A stretch of DNA of 64,000 nucleotides from Zygnema circumcarinatum (lineage: Eukaryota > Streptophyta > Zygnematophyceae > Zygnematales > Zygnemataceae), in contig CM074805.1 of assembly GCA_037447605.1 (NCBI GenBank), positions 2,347,708 to 2,411,707 on the forward strand. Reading direction: 5' to 3'. The position numbers and the translations under genes are program-made. A model generated the notes under the pieces. The model was not told the DNA's origin, did no database searches, and was given only the letters and a program-made list of their open reading frames with translations. How positions within the stretch are numbered: position 1 is the first letter of the stretch; each line of letters begins with the position of its first letter. Of this stretch, positions 36,033 to 46,387 are shown in pieces.

Positions 36033-38315
36033 CTAGCCTTTCGACTGCTTCGTACACTCTGCTCTTTATGAACCCCGCAGAACAATTGATCTTCAATAAA
36101 TTGTGTGCCTTGTCCGTCTTGCTTCAATGCAGAAGGATGCTGCATTCTCCATATATGGAGTCGTTTGCAACTGTTTAATGCGTGTGCTTCTCTTCTGCGA
36201 GGAAGTAGTTGTCAGTATTTGTAACTTGTGTGTTTCCTTAGAGGAATTTTGCCTAGCATGTATCGTCATATTAAACACCTTTCTGGGTGGTGGGCCTTCA
36301 GGTCATCTCTCCACATTGGCCCTCTCGCTAATTGAAGGGAGTGTTCAAGCTCGACATAAATTTATAAATTTGTACATATCCTCTCATATTTTAGGTGTCA
36401 CCCAGACACCTATGTTCCCTGCTTGTTGCCACTATGTGTTTCCAACCTCAGTGCTGCCAGCTGCTGATTGCAGCCCTACTGCGCTATCCAGAAATAAACG
36501 TTCCCAAACCATTTTTCCGGCTTTTCAGAGCGCAATTTTGTCCATACTTCAGGATCAATAACGACATTGGCTTTATTTAGGTCTTTGCAGGCGTATGTGT
36601 TTGTCATCACGATTTCCGCAGTAAACCGCACCAGCACACGTAGTTTCAGAAGACATGTGCCCTTGTTGAATATACGGTACATGTTTTGAGTCGGTGCACT
36701 CGGGCAATGAACCAAATCCCTCAACTGCGTCCTGTCATTTCGACATTTCTCAAGGTTGTGCGTCACAAACATAATCAACGAAATATTGCGTGCGTTCTGG
36801 CAAAGGTTTATAGTTGAGGCTGATTTTATGCAGCAGCGAGCGCCTATCTTCTTTCCCTAAAGAGGTACTGAGAGGCTGAAGCATTCGAGCTTTTGATCGC
36901 AACGAGAAAGTCGAGAAACTATGCGACTGTCGAACCACTGATTTGGCCAATCATGGTTTGCTAATGGTTGGTTGCCACTGGCAACAAATGGTTAGGTCCA
37001 TTAGTCAATAGTTGGCTAGATTGGCCATCCAATGGTTCTAGCAATTGGCATCAATGTTTGCAACCATTGGATTGCTTGGAAGCGGCGACGTCATCAAATG
37101 TACATGGACAAAGACATTGTAGAAAAAAGATAAAGCGTTCACAAACGACCGAGGAAACGGAAAGGAAAGCTGCCGATAGTGGCGACCATTCCGTTGTTTG
37201 TCAAAGGAGAAAAGATGTGGCATTGATCTCACGATGGCGATGCCATCAAATGGCACATGGACAAACTCAGCATGGGGAACCACGAGGAACGGGTCGAACG
37301 GTCCAATGGCTCGACCGTTCATGCATCACACTTAGAGCCTAGTCTTTACGGTTGTCTCCACGAATTACGTCAGGCGACGTCAAAAAACTTGTACGGGTCT
37401 GGTTTTCAGTTTGGCCTTCTCGGTTTCCGGCGGCAAACGTAAGATGCCTCTAGTCCTCAAAGCGCGGCAGAATTCTGCGTCGGCCAATGGCAGGCCGGGG
37501 AGGAGGGTACGACCGTACGGCGGGTGCAGAGGGACCGTACGCACCCCCAGCCGGCGGCACCGTTTGTCGCATGCGGCAGCGCCGGCGGGAGGCACCACGT
37601 GCCTGCCCTTAAAAAATGGTCAGGTTGGAAAAAGATTGGAGTGCACTTCAAATATCTCCGACTGAATTTTTTTCTTTATTTGATTTTTTTCTTCTAAATT
37701 TGAACCTAGCGCCGGTATCAGATGTCTCCACTCGCCATGGCTTTTGTTTTGGCAGCCCGGCGGCATGGCCGCAGTGGGAGGGCACGTCATGTCGTTCCTG
37801 ATTGGCTGCCGTAAGATTTACGGTCTGCCCGACGAAATTGCGATGCTGCTGTCCTGAGGGCCTGTCCTTCCTTTCCCAGTTTCGTCTCCAAGTTACAAAC
37901 CCATCCAGCCAGGTTTTTGGTAAAAAAACCGAAGTTGGGAGCCGGCACCTTACCCACCCGCGGCTGGGATCGCACCCCCGAGTGCCGTACGGCAGTCAGC
38001 TTCTCGTGGCTAGGGGCGCTGGCTTTTGGTTTAGTCATACTGGCGACTAAACCCTCGGGATTAGTCAGTCGGCTGGCCATGACTCGAGGCGAGCATCGTC
38101 CGAGGCGATCCGCCACGTACATAAATAATGTTACATCGTTACATTTGCCAGACGCAAATATGGCTTTTTCTCGCAGAGTTCGAGCCGCGTAAATGGGGTA
38201 TAGCCCCCCCTGACTGCCTGCGCGTGCCTCGTAGGAGCAGAGCCTCTCTCACCCTCCCTCCGGCTGGATCTGAGCTCCCGCCGCCTGCACCGCTGCTCCT
38301 GCAGAGCAGGGCGCC
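36033..38315. other. Intergenic region upstream of TM9SF with dispersed repeats
   Basis: The first kilobase has no recognisable feature. From about 36940 to 37080 the sequence is crowded with CCAAT/ATTGG-like words. Two related repeat units follow (37084-37119 and 37233-37295). Three GTAC cores lie at 37507-37541, and one palindromic CCGTACGG near 37985. The last few hundred bases are the TM9SF promoter and 5' UTR. A CACGTG lies at about 37596. No coding exon was found. Confidence 0.5.
37084..37295 (+). repeat. Dispersed repeat, two diverged direct units
   Basis: The unit at 37233-37295 reads GATGGCGATGCCATCAAATG and onward through ACCACGAGGAACGGGTCG. A diverged partial copy lies at 37084-37119 (GGCGACGTCATCAAATGTAC and onward). 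A third copy lies inverted at 42818-42874. No protein match is apparent. Confidence 0.7.
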
Positions 38316-40271
38316 ATGGCGGCTCTCGCGGCGATCTGTGCAGTGGCGCTGGTGCTGGCATGCTGTGGCCCGGCCGCAGTGCAGGGGTTTTACCTGCCGG
38401 GGATGTATCCCAGGGCGCATCCGGTGAATAGCACTGTCTTGGTGAAGGTCAACAGTCTGACGTCTGTCGCAACGGGCCTGCCATTCAACTACTACAGTTT
38501 GCCCTTCTGTCAGCCTCCCGAGGGTATAGAGAAGATGGACGAGAATTTCGGGGAGTTGATGATAGGAGATCTGATCGAGAGCTCGCCCTATAAGTTCAGA
38601 ATGATGATAGAGGAACATACTGTCAAGGTTTGCGAGACGCATCCGCTTACCGACGATGATGTGAAGAACTTCAACCAGAAAATCGCAGATAAGTATCGCA
38701 TCAACATGCTGCTGGACAACCTTCCTGTTACTGTGGAGATGATTGAGGAAAACCCTGGCAGCATCATGACGGGCTTTCCCATCGGGTATGTCAAGGACGG
38801 AGTTGCTTACGTTTACAACCACCTTGTTTTCAAAGTCCTTGTGCACGAGTACAAAGATCCCGGGGTGGTTCGCGGAATCGCCTCAGGCGACCCTTCCATG
38901 GATGTGATTTCGGAAGGAAACAGCACTAAGAACTCCGGCTACCTTGTGGTCGGATTCGAGGTCGCAGCCTGCAGCGTTGAGCGGAAGCCGGATGCAAGCA
39001 TTCCTTCCTACTCTACTCTGGAGAAAATTGAATGTTTGAAGGCGACTCCGCAGGCGGTGAAGAAAGATGCTCAGATTGTGTACACATTCGATGTGCTGTG
39101 GGATATGAGCCCTATCGCGTGGGCGAGTCGCTGGGATGCTTACTTGAAAATGAAGGGAGATCAAGTTCATTGGTTTTCCATTCTCAACAGCCTTATGGTC
39201 ATCTCCTTCCTCGCGGGCATGGTCTTCGTCATCCTCCTCCGATCTGTTCACCGGGATTTGGCTAAGGTTGAGCAGCTGGACAAGGAGGAAGCTGCTCAGA
39301 TGGCGGACGAGAGTGGCTGGAAGCTTGTCGTCGGCGACGTGTTCCGATCCCCGCCATTGCCTGGTCTACTTTGCATTGTCGTCGCCAATGGTTTCCAAAT
39401 CATCTGCATGGCTGCAGTTACAATCGCCTTTGCTGCTCTCGGCTTTATGTCTCCCGCTTCTCGAGGGACGTTGCTGATGGGCATGGTGGTACTCTACCTA
39501 CTATTGGGAATTGCTGCCGGTTACATGGCTTCTCGTCTTTGGATCACTCTCACAGGTTTACCCCAAAGTGTGATCTCTCTCTCATTAAAGGTGGCGTGCT
39601 TTTTCCCTGGCATAACAGCCATTGGGCTCACTCTTCTCAACTTCCTCCTCTGGCACTCGGAAAGCACAGGTGCTGTCCCGTTCTCTGTCTTCTTCGAATT
39701 ATTTTTCCTCTGGTTCATTATTTCGGTGCCTCTTACGGTACTTGGCGTCCACTTCGGCATGAAGGCTGAACGTTTCCAATACCCAGTACGAACAAATCAG
39801 ATTCCACGACAGATTCCGGAGCAGCGCTACCCTGCCTGGCTGATGATTTTGGGGGGTGGCATTCTGCCGTTCGGCACCGTGTACATCGAGTTCTTTTTCA
39901 TCATGTCCAGCATCTGGATGCAACGCGTCTATTACGGTTTCGGGTTCCTCTTCATTGTCCTTATCCTGTTGATCTTGGTTTGCGCGGAGGTCTCTGTCGT
40001 TTTCACGTACCTGCAGCTGACTATGGAGGATTACCGTTGGTGGTGGCGGTCTTTCATGGCGTCGGGCTCTGTAGCTCTCTACGCATTCTTGTACTCGATC
40101 AACTACCTCATTGTGGACCTCCACCGCATGAGTGGCACCCTCTCAGAAATCATCTTCGTCGGGTATAGTATTCTAATGGTGTTCGCCATATTCTTGGCAA
40201 CGGGCACAGTTGGTTTCCTTGCTTCAGCTTATTTTGTGTACTACCTTTTCTCTTCTGTCAAGCTGGACTAG
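38316..40271 (+). CDS. TMN (EMP70/TM9SF): Transmembrane 9 superfamily (TM9SF/EMP70) protein, complete, single exon
   Basis: TM9SF proteins are multi-pass proteins of Golgi and endosomes. The 651-residue frame is uninterrupted. Residues 1-24 form a signal peptide, cleaved before FYLPGMYPR, a family hallmark. A luminal domain of about 260 residues carries the FNYYSLPFCQPP signature. About nine membrane segments follow, from near residue 288 (WFSILNSLMVISFLAGMVF) to the end; the conserved ILGGGILPFG and EDYRWWWRSF blocks lie between them. The C-terminus VKLD fits the K-x-D/E COPI-binding signal that keeps plant family members in the Golgi. The start ATG lies in GCGCCATGG. There are no introns, unlike most neighbours. 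Confidence 0.97.
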   Translation: MAALAAICAVALVLACCGPAAVQGFYLPGMYPRAHPVNSTVLVKVNSLTSVATGLPFNYYSLPFCQPPEGIEKMDENFGELMIGDLIESSPYKFRMMIEEHTVKVCETHPLTDDDVKNFNQKIADKYRINMLLDNLPVTVEMIEENPGSIMTGFPIGYVKDGVAYVYNHLVFKVLVHEYKDPGVVRGIASGDPSMDVISEGNSTKNSGYLVVGFEVAACSVERKPDASIPSYSTLEKIECLKATPQAVKKDAQIVYTFDVLWDMSPIAWASRWDAYLKMKGDQVHWFSILNSLMVISFLAGMVFVILLRSVHRDLAKVEQLDKEEAAQMADESGWKLVVGDVFRSPPLPGLLCIVVANGFQIICMAAVTIAFAALGFMSPASRGTLLMGMVVLYLLLGIAAGYMASRLWITLTGLPQSVISLSLKVACFFPGITAIGLTLLNFLLWHSESTGAVPFSVFFELFFLWFIISVPLTVLGVHFGMKAERFQYPVRTNQIPRQIPEQRYPAWLMILGGGILPFGTVYIEFFFIMSSIWMQRVYYGFGFLFIVLILLILVCAEVSVVFTYLQLTMEDYRWWWRSFMASGSVALYAFLYSINYLIVDLHRMSGTLSEIIFVGYSILMVFAIFLATGTVGFLASAYFVYYLFSSVKLD

Positions 40272-40862
40272 GCTGGGCTTATAGCAGGCTTGCTGCTCAG
40301 AAATTTCATAGTCGTATGTTAGAAACCGGTGTCCATCAGAGTCGCAATTGGATGGCTGCTAGTGGAATCACAAGGAAGCAGTCATTATTTTACAAACAAT
40401 GCCGTCTTTTGTCTAGAAGTTGCGTAAAGCCTCATCCACTTCTCTGAATTTCATGTGGTGGTCAGACTTTACAAACTGGTTATTTTTTCTGCAGTCCAGC
40501 AATCTTGTTTTCGATTGAATAATGCAATCGTAGTGGTGTTTTTCTATGAGTCTTTTTCTGCACATGTGGATGGTTCTGAGTGCTCCGTGTTCCGAAAACG
40601 ATTTGACCCCCTGTGAAGGTCAGATTCGCTGATGGTAGCTCCTTACTGGCAGTCGCGCAGGCTTATGATTTTGGAAGTTAGTTCCTATAATGTCAGACTG
40701 TCTGCGAGAACTTCCAAAAAGCTATCTTCAGCTGCTCCAAATAACCGATTTCAAAGTTGTCCACTCTCGCTAATAGTGCAGCTCCGTCAGCGAAAGGTTA
40801 AAGCCTATGCTTTCTACTACACTGCTGTCATGTGGGTTGAAGGGAAAGTGTTGCAGACCTAT

Positions 40863-40967
40863 TGTCAGCTTTGTGTTTCCTCCTGTCAGTTTTCGGTTTC
40901 CTCTTGTCAGATTTAGGTCTCCTTATGTCAGATTTAGGTCTCCTTATGTCAGCTTCAAATTTCCTTT
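40863..40967 (+). repeat. Five-copy 21-bp tandem repeat
   Basis: TGTCAG recurs at 40863, 40884, 40905, 40926 and 40947, an exact 21-bp period. The two central units are identical (TGTCAGATTTAGGTCTCCTTA-like), and the outer ones have diverged. It lies about 600 bp beyond the TM9SF stop codon. Confidence 0.9.
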
Positions 40968-41666
40968 GCATCTCTTCATTGTGAGCATCCTCGCCGCACA
41001 CGTCCCAAGGATCATGACTTCCTCCGTCGGTGGGAGAAGACTGTCTTATGAGCCAGCTGCTGCATGCTTCTCAATGTATGAGGGGGAATTTGTTAGGACG
41101 CGCTGGAAGGGAGTGGTTCCCACAGGACGGCTCCTGGATCGTTCGAGATTTTAGTCGTTTTGTCGCGTGATTTACGAAAGCGCTCGCAAGTTTGAGGACA
41201 TGCAAATCAGTTTCTCACGCGACAGTCGAAATGTGCATTCACTTCCATGGCTGTGGTCCGTTCCCTCTCTGTGAAGAAGACTTATCTCGAGGGGGTCATG
41301 CAGAGTTACAGTATTGGATTTGCAGACTGTCCTTTGGAAGCCGTTCATTGAGAACAATGGCGTCTATCCCTGTGCGCAGACGCCAGTCAATAAGCACAAC
41401 GCCCATGTAGAGCCATCGCAGAACCCTATGAACCCCAAGAGACCAACTGTTCTGAAGCTCTTGCTAGTCTATGTCTTGAGCGATCCCATCCGATGGCGGG
41501 CCATCCGGTCAAAGACACCACCGCCTTGCTGCCCACCGTAACGCCCAAGCAAGGACTCCCAATTTCCTCCCGGAAACCCGCGAGCTGCGCCAAAAATTCC
41601 CAAATGGCGGGTCCCAGCGAAGCGATTTTTTTCCACCACTTGAAAGCAGCACCGTACCGTGGCCGC

Positions 41667-41708
41667 TGACTGCGACTGACTGATTTCTGATTGACTGACT
41701 GACTAACT
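41667..41708. repeat. GACT tandem run
   Basis: Imperfect 4-bp GACT units cover about 42 bp. A related CGACC/GACTGACC run lies near 41833-41865. Confidence 0.7.
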
Positions 41709-42817
41709 GCCAGCTGCCCGCCTCCCTCCCGACTCGAAAATTTTCCGACGGGTTCTGTTCTGTCTGTTCGCACGTCCGGGTGACCGTACGGTACGGCCGA
41801 GCGAGACGTGCCCGCGGCCGGCACCGACAGCAGGACCGACCGACCGGCTGACCGACTGACCGACCGCGCGATCCCCGCCGTCCGCTGGGCGCCACGATCC
41901 GATCGGGCGGTCCGCGTCGCGACGGGAAGGCCGCCCAAGGCCAGCCTCCAGGTGCAGGGCAGGTGTGACGTCATGGTTGCCAGTGCTGACGAGGCAATCA
42001 GTCCGAACCTAAAGGCTCCCTCGCAAAAGTCAAACAGCCGTACCAGTGGCGATAATGGGTGCCTCCAAAACGATTTTTGTCCTGCCCGGGACCGCGGGAG
42101 GGGCAGCATGGGGCCAAAACTCGAAAAAATCTGACGTTTTGTGTTCGTCAGCAAGCTGCCGGCTCTCAGTTTCCCGTTGAAAACCGCTGGCGGCCATGTA
42201 CTCAAACCTAGTTTTACATTTACTATTTTGTCATTTTTAAGAAAGAAAACGACAGCGTCAAGTCGACGTGGCGACCATCGGAGCACGAAATTTGACCTGG
42301 TCGGTGGGATCTAACGGTACTGATGCGCCACGTGTCCGACTTCACATATTGGGGGCCACCCCCCCCCCGCGGCCTCCCCGCCGGTTTCAAGCTGGAGCCG
42401 CTCGTGCGGACGGCTCGCAACTCTGGTTAAGAAACCCGAGGCGGGCTGCGCTCGCAACTTGAGTGAAAAACTGAAAAGGAAAAACGGGACGTGACAGGAC
42501 CAATGCCCGCGTGCACTACAGTACAGTATTGCTTGGACCGCCCGTCCGGACGGCCCGCCTGCCGGCCCTCCCCCGTGCGCCCGCCGCCCTTGGAGGCGCA
42601 TGCACCCGCGGCCACGCTCGCAGCCTTCACAGCGTGGCCTCGCCTCCGCCTTCGACGCGCTATGGCTGTTGGTGACCGTCCGATGGCCAGCCGCCCCACC
42701 CTTCCTTCACGCCACGTGGCTATGTCGACCTTCGCGGCTGCTGCCAGAGCCATGTTGTTGTTGTTGTTGGCCCTAGAAGCAAAGTTCCGCTCATGACTCT
42801 CGTCCTGAGGTCCTTCG

Positions 42818-42874
42818 CGACCCGTTCCTCGTGGTTCCTCATGTTGCCTTTGTCCATGCTCACTTGATGGCATC
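42818..42874 (-). repeat. Inverted copy of the dispersed repeat at 37233-37295
   Basis: The reverse complement (GATGCCATCAAGTGAGCATG, then onward to GGAACCACGAGGAACGGGTCG) matches the copy at 37233-37295 over most positions; the last ~25 bases are nearly identical. Confidence 0.7.
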
Positions 42875-43394
42875 GCGCTCGCGAGCCCCATGCCCCATCC
42901 AATCCCAGATCGCCCCCATGACGACCGCGCCTGCGCCAGAGGCTCATGTCATGTCATGTCCGGGTTCGCATTCGAGGGGTCCGAGGATCGTCGCGTGGCC
43001 GGACGGCCAACCGGCGGCCGGCAGGTGCCGGTGCCGGTTGCCGGCCGCCGGTTGGCCGGCTCGCCAGGGTCCCCCCGCCGGCGGCCGGGGACCGCCGTCC
43101 CCATCCCGTCCCCGTCCCTGTCCCCGTCCCCGCGCTCGTCGTCCCGAAGCGGCGCGCCGACACATTGTCCGTGGCGGGGCGGGCGGGCGGGTGGGCGGGC
43201 GGGCGGCGCAATTCGCGTTCCGGCGAGCGGTCCCTCCCTCCCTCACGCGGGGCTCCGCGCGCTCGAGCAAGCGCGGTTGGTTGCGGCGGTCACCGGCGGT
43301 CACCGACGGTTCGGAGGCGTCGCATCTACCGGAAGCGGGGCGCTCTGAGACGCGCTCTGCAACTGACACGTGGAGGGGGGATGGACAGGTGGCC

Positions 43395-43480
43395 GGGGAG
43401 GAGGGAGGGAGGGAGAGGGGGAGAGAAGGGGAGGAGAGAGGGAGAGGGGGGGAGGAGAGAGGGAGAGTGGGGGAAGGGAA
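43395..43480. repeat. GGGAGA purine tract
   Basis: About 85 bp of G/A-only sequence made of GGGAGAG and GAGGAGAGAGG units, 150-235 bp before the RING start codon. Confidence 0.85.
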
Positions 43481-43630
43481 CGAAGCGTTGGAGTGAATAC
43501 GTCGTTGCTGGAGGCATGGAAAGGAGGCAGGTTCGGGGGATGGACGTGAGGAGTGCGTAGGGAGAGCGTTTAGGGTTGGGAGGTTTTCTGGTCGGGAGGG
43601 CGCTTAGGGTTGGTAGCGAGGGAGGAAGAC

Positions 43631-46387
43631 ATGGCGACGGTTGAAGTTAGCAAGTTTCAGGTAGGTGAGACGGCTATAGACAGTAAAGTCAAGCTGGAAA
43701 ACGGTTGTTGGAGCAAAGCAGAGGATTGTGGAAGGAACGGAGAGGAAAGCGGAAGTGAAGCAGGACGGGATGATTCAAGGGAAGGTGAGGGAGGAAAAGA
43801 TGAAGCTGTTGCAAATAAGGAGGGCTGGAACTCCGGCGGAACTTCGGAACATCAGAGGTGGGGAGAGGAGGAGGAGGCATTGACTGTATTGAGCAGGGCT
43901 GAGCTGGATGGCGCTGTGAGAGACAGAATAGAGGCGAACGGGTTGGGATGTAACTCTGAACGCACAGATATTGGTCTGTCGAGTGCAACGGAAGCAGGAA
44001 ACGTAATCAGACCGTCAGAGAAATTTGAAGAACCGTCGATGGAATGTGCGTTAGAGTCAAAAGGCGGCAAATGTGTTGGGATAGCTGCACAGCTTATGTT
44101 TGAAAAAGGATGTTGGAAAGAAAGTGATGAAGAGGAAGTTAAAAAAGGGGTGTTGGCAGAAAGTATAGAGGAAACTGGCGAGACGAGGAAACTGGTGGAT
44201 GAAGCTGGCTGTACAGGAGTGGCGCAAGAAGAAGGAAAAAATACAAAAACAACTGACAGGTTGGCGAAGCTTGAGGAGATGGACAGAGAAAACATAGTTG
44301 AGGTAATGGAGGAGATTGCAGTGCTAGAAGTCCCTAGAGGGCAAGTGAACCAGCGGGAAGGAGAACGAACGAAAACGGATGAGACGGGTTCTCTACGTGT
44401 AAATATAAAGGGATTGGAAGAGATGGAGGAGGGGAGAACCGGGAAGGTTGAGGAGGAGGAGGACCTCGAATATAGCGAATGCCATTCCAGAGTGACGGAG
44501 TCGAGCGAATGGATAGAATTGGCCGTGGAAGAAGTGGAAGTGCGGAAAGAGGGAATCCAGGGGGAATGCGGAAGAGATAGGTCGGCCAAATACAGCAGTG
44601 ACCGGTGCCAACTGGCTGCGGAGAGGTCAGAGGAAACTGGGGGGGAGTCGACGACAGGAGGAAGCGATACAAACATGAGGCAGGGTTGGATCTTGTTTCC
44701 TGATGTTGCTGTCGTTTCGGATTCCAGTGCAGAGTCGTCAGCTGAAGTAACTCAGTGGAGGGAAGTTGGGCACGAACCGATTCAAAGTGATCCGGCGGAT
44801 CAGCTCGCTCTTGAAGGAGGGGACCGCAATTTTGTTGAGGGAGCTTCAGACCACGACGGAGGATTAGAAGCGGTGCACGATAGCGTGGATGAAGTTCAAA
44901 CATTAGTGTCAGAAGCCTGGGAAAGCAGGGATACAGCTGCAGCAGTCGAGGAAAGCACAACCAGGGAAGATGGGATGGCCATGAGGAATGAAGCACAGGC
45001 TACAGGCACATCTGAAGATAGGGACATACCTTTAGAGGACCTTAGAGAGGCAGCATTGGTCACAACCACATCTCGAAGGACTTCTGAGAGGAGGCGAACC
45101 AGCCATGCTTCCCGGGTTTTGTGGAGTTCTGTTGTGGAAGAGGAGGACACGAGACATGGAGGAGTAGGGTCCCGGAGTACTGAACACTTAGGCGGATTGG
45201 AAAGCAGCAGAGCGATTGTAGGAAGGCAGAGCCCAGTTGCCGGAGGTATGGCAAGACTTTCTGTCGGCACATCAAGTGCTGCCTTGAGCAGAAGACCGCG
45301 GCAAAGGAGAAGTAGGGCGCTGCACTGCTTGCCGTGTGGGCACAGGGGAACAATGAGTCCCCAATCAGGGCACAGCTCCCCATGGCGGCAAGTGGCGGGA
45401 GTGCGGACCACTCCTGTGCTGCCATTGGAGAATCGCGGAGAAGTGTTACTTTCTGAGTTTATTAGATCTAGAGGAGTTTCACTTGAATCTATATCACTGC
45501 CGTCAACACTGGGAGGAAGGGGCCGCAACAGGAGTCGCAATGAGGGGTTGCGAGAAGTAGAAGGATTAACTGCTGTCAATGCTAGTTCCATAGAGTCGCA
45601 AAATGAAGCAGCTCCAACAGGAACAGGAGGAGCACTGGAATCAGCTTCAATGGAAGCAGAGAGAGCAGAAAACAACGCGAGCATTGTTCCCCAAGATGAA
45701 CCGGTTAATGCAGAAGCTAACCTCGCGATCCGTGCTGCTGCTGCTGCTGGCGGAAATGCTGGAGTTGCAGTTGGAAATGTGGTTCTGCCGGGAACGAGAG
45801 AGGAGAATTCAGGGGCGGCAACGAATTCTGCGTCAGGACCTACCGGCCGCCTTTGGGAAAGCTTTAGGGCTGAAAATGACGGCCGCAGGCGGAGAGGACG
45901 CGCGGTCTCGGGCCCCGCCACTCCGGGGCTGTCCACACCCGGCGACTCCACCCCTGGGTGGGGCACGCCCGGCCGGCTTACTCCCGGCGCAAGGACCCCC
46001 AGCGGACGGGGCACCTCCCACTCAACGAGGAGGAGAAGGAGGACACCGACAGGTGCTCCACAGCAAGCCATCGATGCAGCGATAGAAATGGCCTTGTTTG
46101 GTTTGGGACCGAACTCTGGGGGAGGGGGGGGGAGGTCTGGGGTTAGAAGGACTCATGCTGCATGCATACCAAAGGAAGCTGACAGCGGCATTTCAAGTGA
46201 GGAGGAAGGAGTGATTGAGGAGCAACTGGACCTCACCTGCTGTGTCTGCATGATCTCCAACAAACGGGCTGCATTCATCCCATGTGGACACACCTTTTGT
46301 CGCAAGTGTGCGAGAGAGGTGCACATGGCAAGGGGGAGATGTCCACTCTGCAATCGACGGATTAGGGAGATTTTAAAGCTTTTTTAA
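43631..46387 (+). CDS. Large acidic protein with C-terminal C3HC4 RING finger, complete, single exon
   Basis: The frame runs 918 residues from ATG at 43631. The frame is open further upstream but only from a TTG codon, so this ATG is chosen. Residues ~1-480 are strongly acidic, rich in Glu, Gly, Ser and Lys, and probably disordered. An Arg/Ser-rich stretch follows. Residues ~760-795 contain a TPG-type repeat (ATPGLSTPGDSTPGWGTPG and two more). The last ~50 residues are a RING: CCVCM, FIPCGHTFCRKC, CPLCN, spaced as C3HC4 from about residue 868 to 906, ending IREILKLF. That C-terminal block closely resembles a plant family of RING proteins with the PCGHTFCR…CPLCN…EIL ending, inferred to be E3 ubiquitin ligases. 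The N-terminal part gives no family hint. No introns. Confidence 0.9.
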   Translation: MATVEVSKFQVGETAIDSKVKLENGCWSKAEDCGRNGEESGSEAGRDDSREGEGGKDEAVANKEGWNSGGTSEHQRWGEEEEALTVLSRAELDGAVRDRIEANGLGCNSERTDIGLSSATEAGNVIRPSEKFEEPSMECALESKGGKCVGIAAQLMFEKGCWKESDEEEVKKGVLAESIEETGETRKLVDEAGCTGVAQEEGKNTKTTDRLAKLEEMDRENIVEVMEEIAVLEVPRGQVNQREGERTKTDETGSLRVNIKGLEEMEEGRTGKVEEEEDLEYSECHSRVTESSEWIELAVEEVEVRKEGIQGECGRDRSAKYSSDRCQLAAERSEETGGESTTGGSDTNMRQGWILFPDVAVVSDSSAESSAEVTQWREVGHEPIQSDPADQLALEGGDRNFVEGASDHDGGLEAVHDSVDEVQTLVSEAWESRDTAAAVEESTTREDGMAMRNEAQATGTSEDRDIPLEDLREAALVTTTSRRTSERRRTSHASRVLWSSVVEEEDTRHGGVGSRSTEHLGGLESSRAIVGRQSPVAGGMARLSVGTSSAALSRRPRQRRSRALHCLPCGHRGTMSPQSGHSSPWRQVAGVRTTPVLPLENRGEVLLSEFIRSRGVSLESISLPSTLGGRGRNRSRNEGLREVEGLTAVNASSIESQNEAAPTGTGGALESASMEAERAENNASIVPQDEPVNAEANLAIRAAAAAGGNAGVAVGNVVLPGTREENSGAATNSASGPTGRLWESFRAENDGRRRRGRAVSGPATPGLSTPGDSTPGWGTPGRLTPGARTPSGRGTSHSTRRRRRTPTGAPQQAIDAAIEMALFGLGPNSGGGGGRSGVRRTHAACIPKEADSGISSEEEGVIEEQLDLTCCVCMISNKRAAFIPCGHTFCRKCAREVHMARGRCPLCNRRIREILKLF

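Larger units (their letters stand above)
40272..43630. other. Long intergenic region TM9SF to RING gene
   Basis: The first kilobase contains the TM9SF 3' flank and a five-copy 21-bp tandem repeat (40863-40967). From about 41500 the DNA becomes GC-rich: a GACT tandem run (41667-41708), CGTAC motifs (41653, 41786, 41791), CGACCGACC runs, a dispersed repeat copy (42818-42874), CCACGTG motifs (about 42330 and 42714), a purine tract (43395-43480) and two TTAGGGTT words just before the RING start. Long frames exist here on both strands but are GC-rich, lack homology and look spurious. Confidence 0.5.

Noticed and set aside
41426-42286. 286-codon minus-strand frame between TM9SF and RING
   Set aside because: GC-rich low-complexity translation full of Ser/Arg repeats from the GACC/GACT runs, no ATG at its start and no homology.
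42831-43560. Several overlapping 140-220-codon frames on both strands
   Set aside because: All derive from very GC-rich and purine-tract DNA; each is open in several frames at once, a base-composition effect.
44896-46071. Antisense open frame of 391 codons opposite the RING gene (and another of 274 codons at 43852-44676)
   Set aside because: They are Ser/Pro/Leu-rich mirrors of the Glu/Gly/Arg-rich sense sequence, have no family match, and the sense strand ends in a convincing RING.
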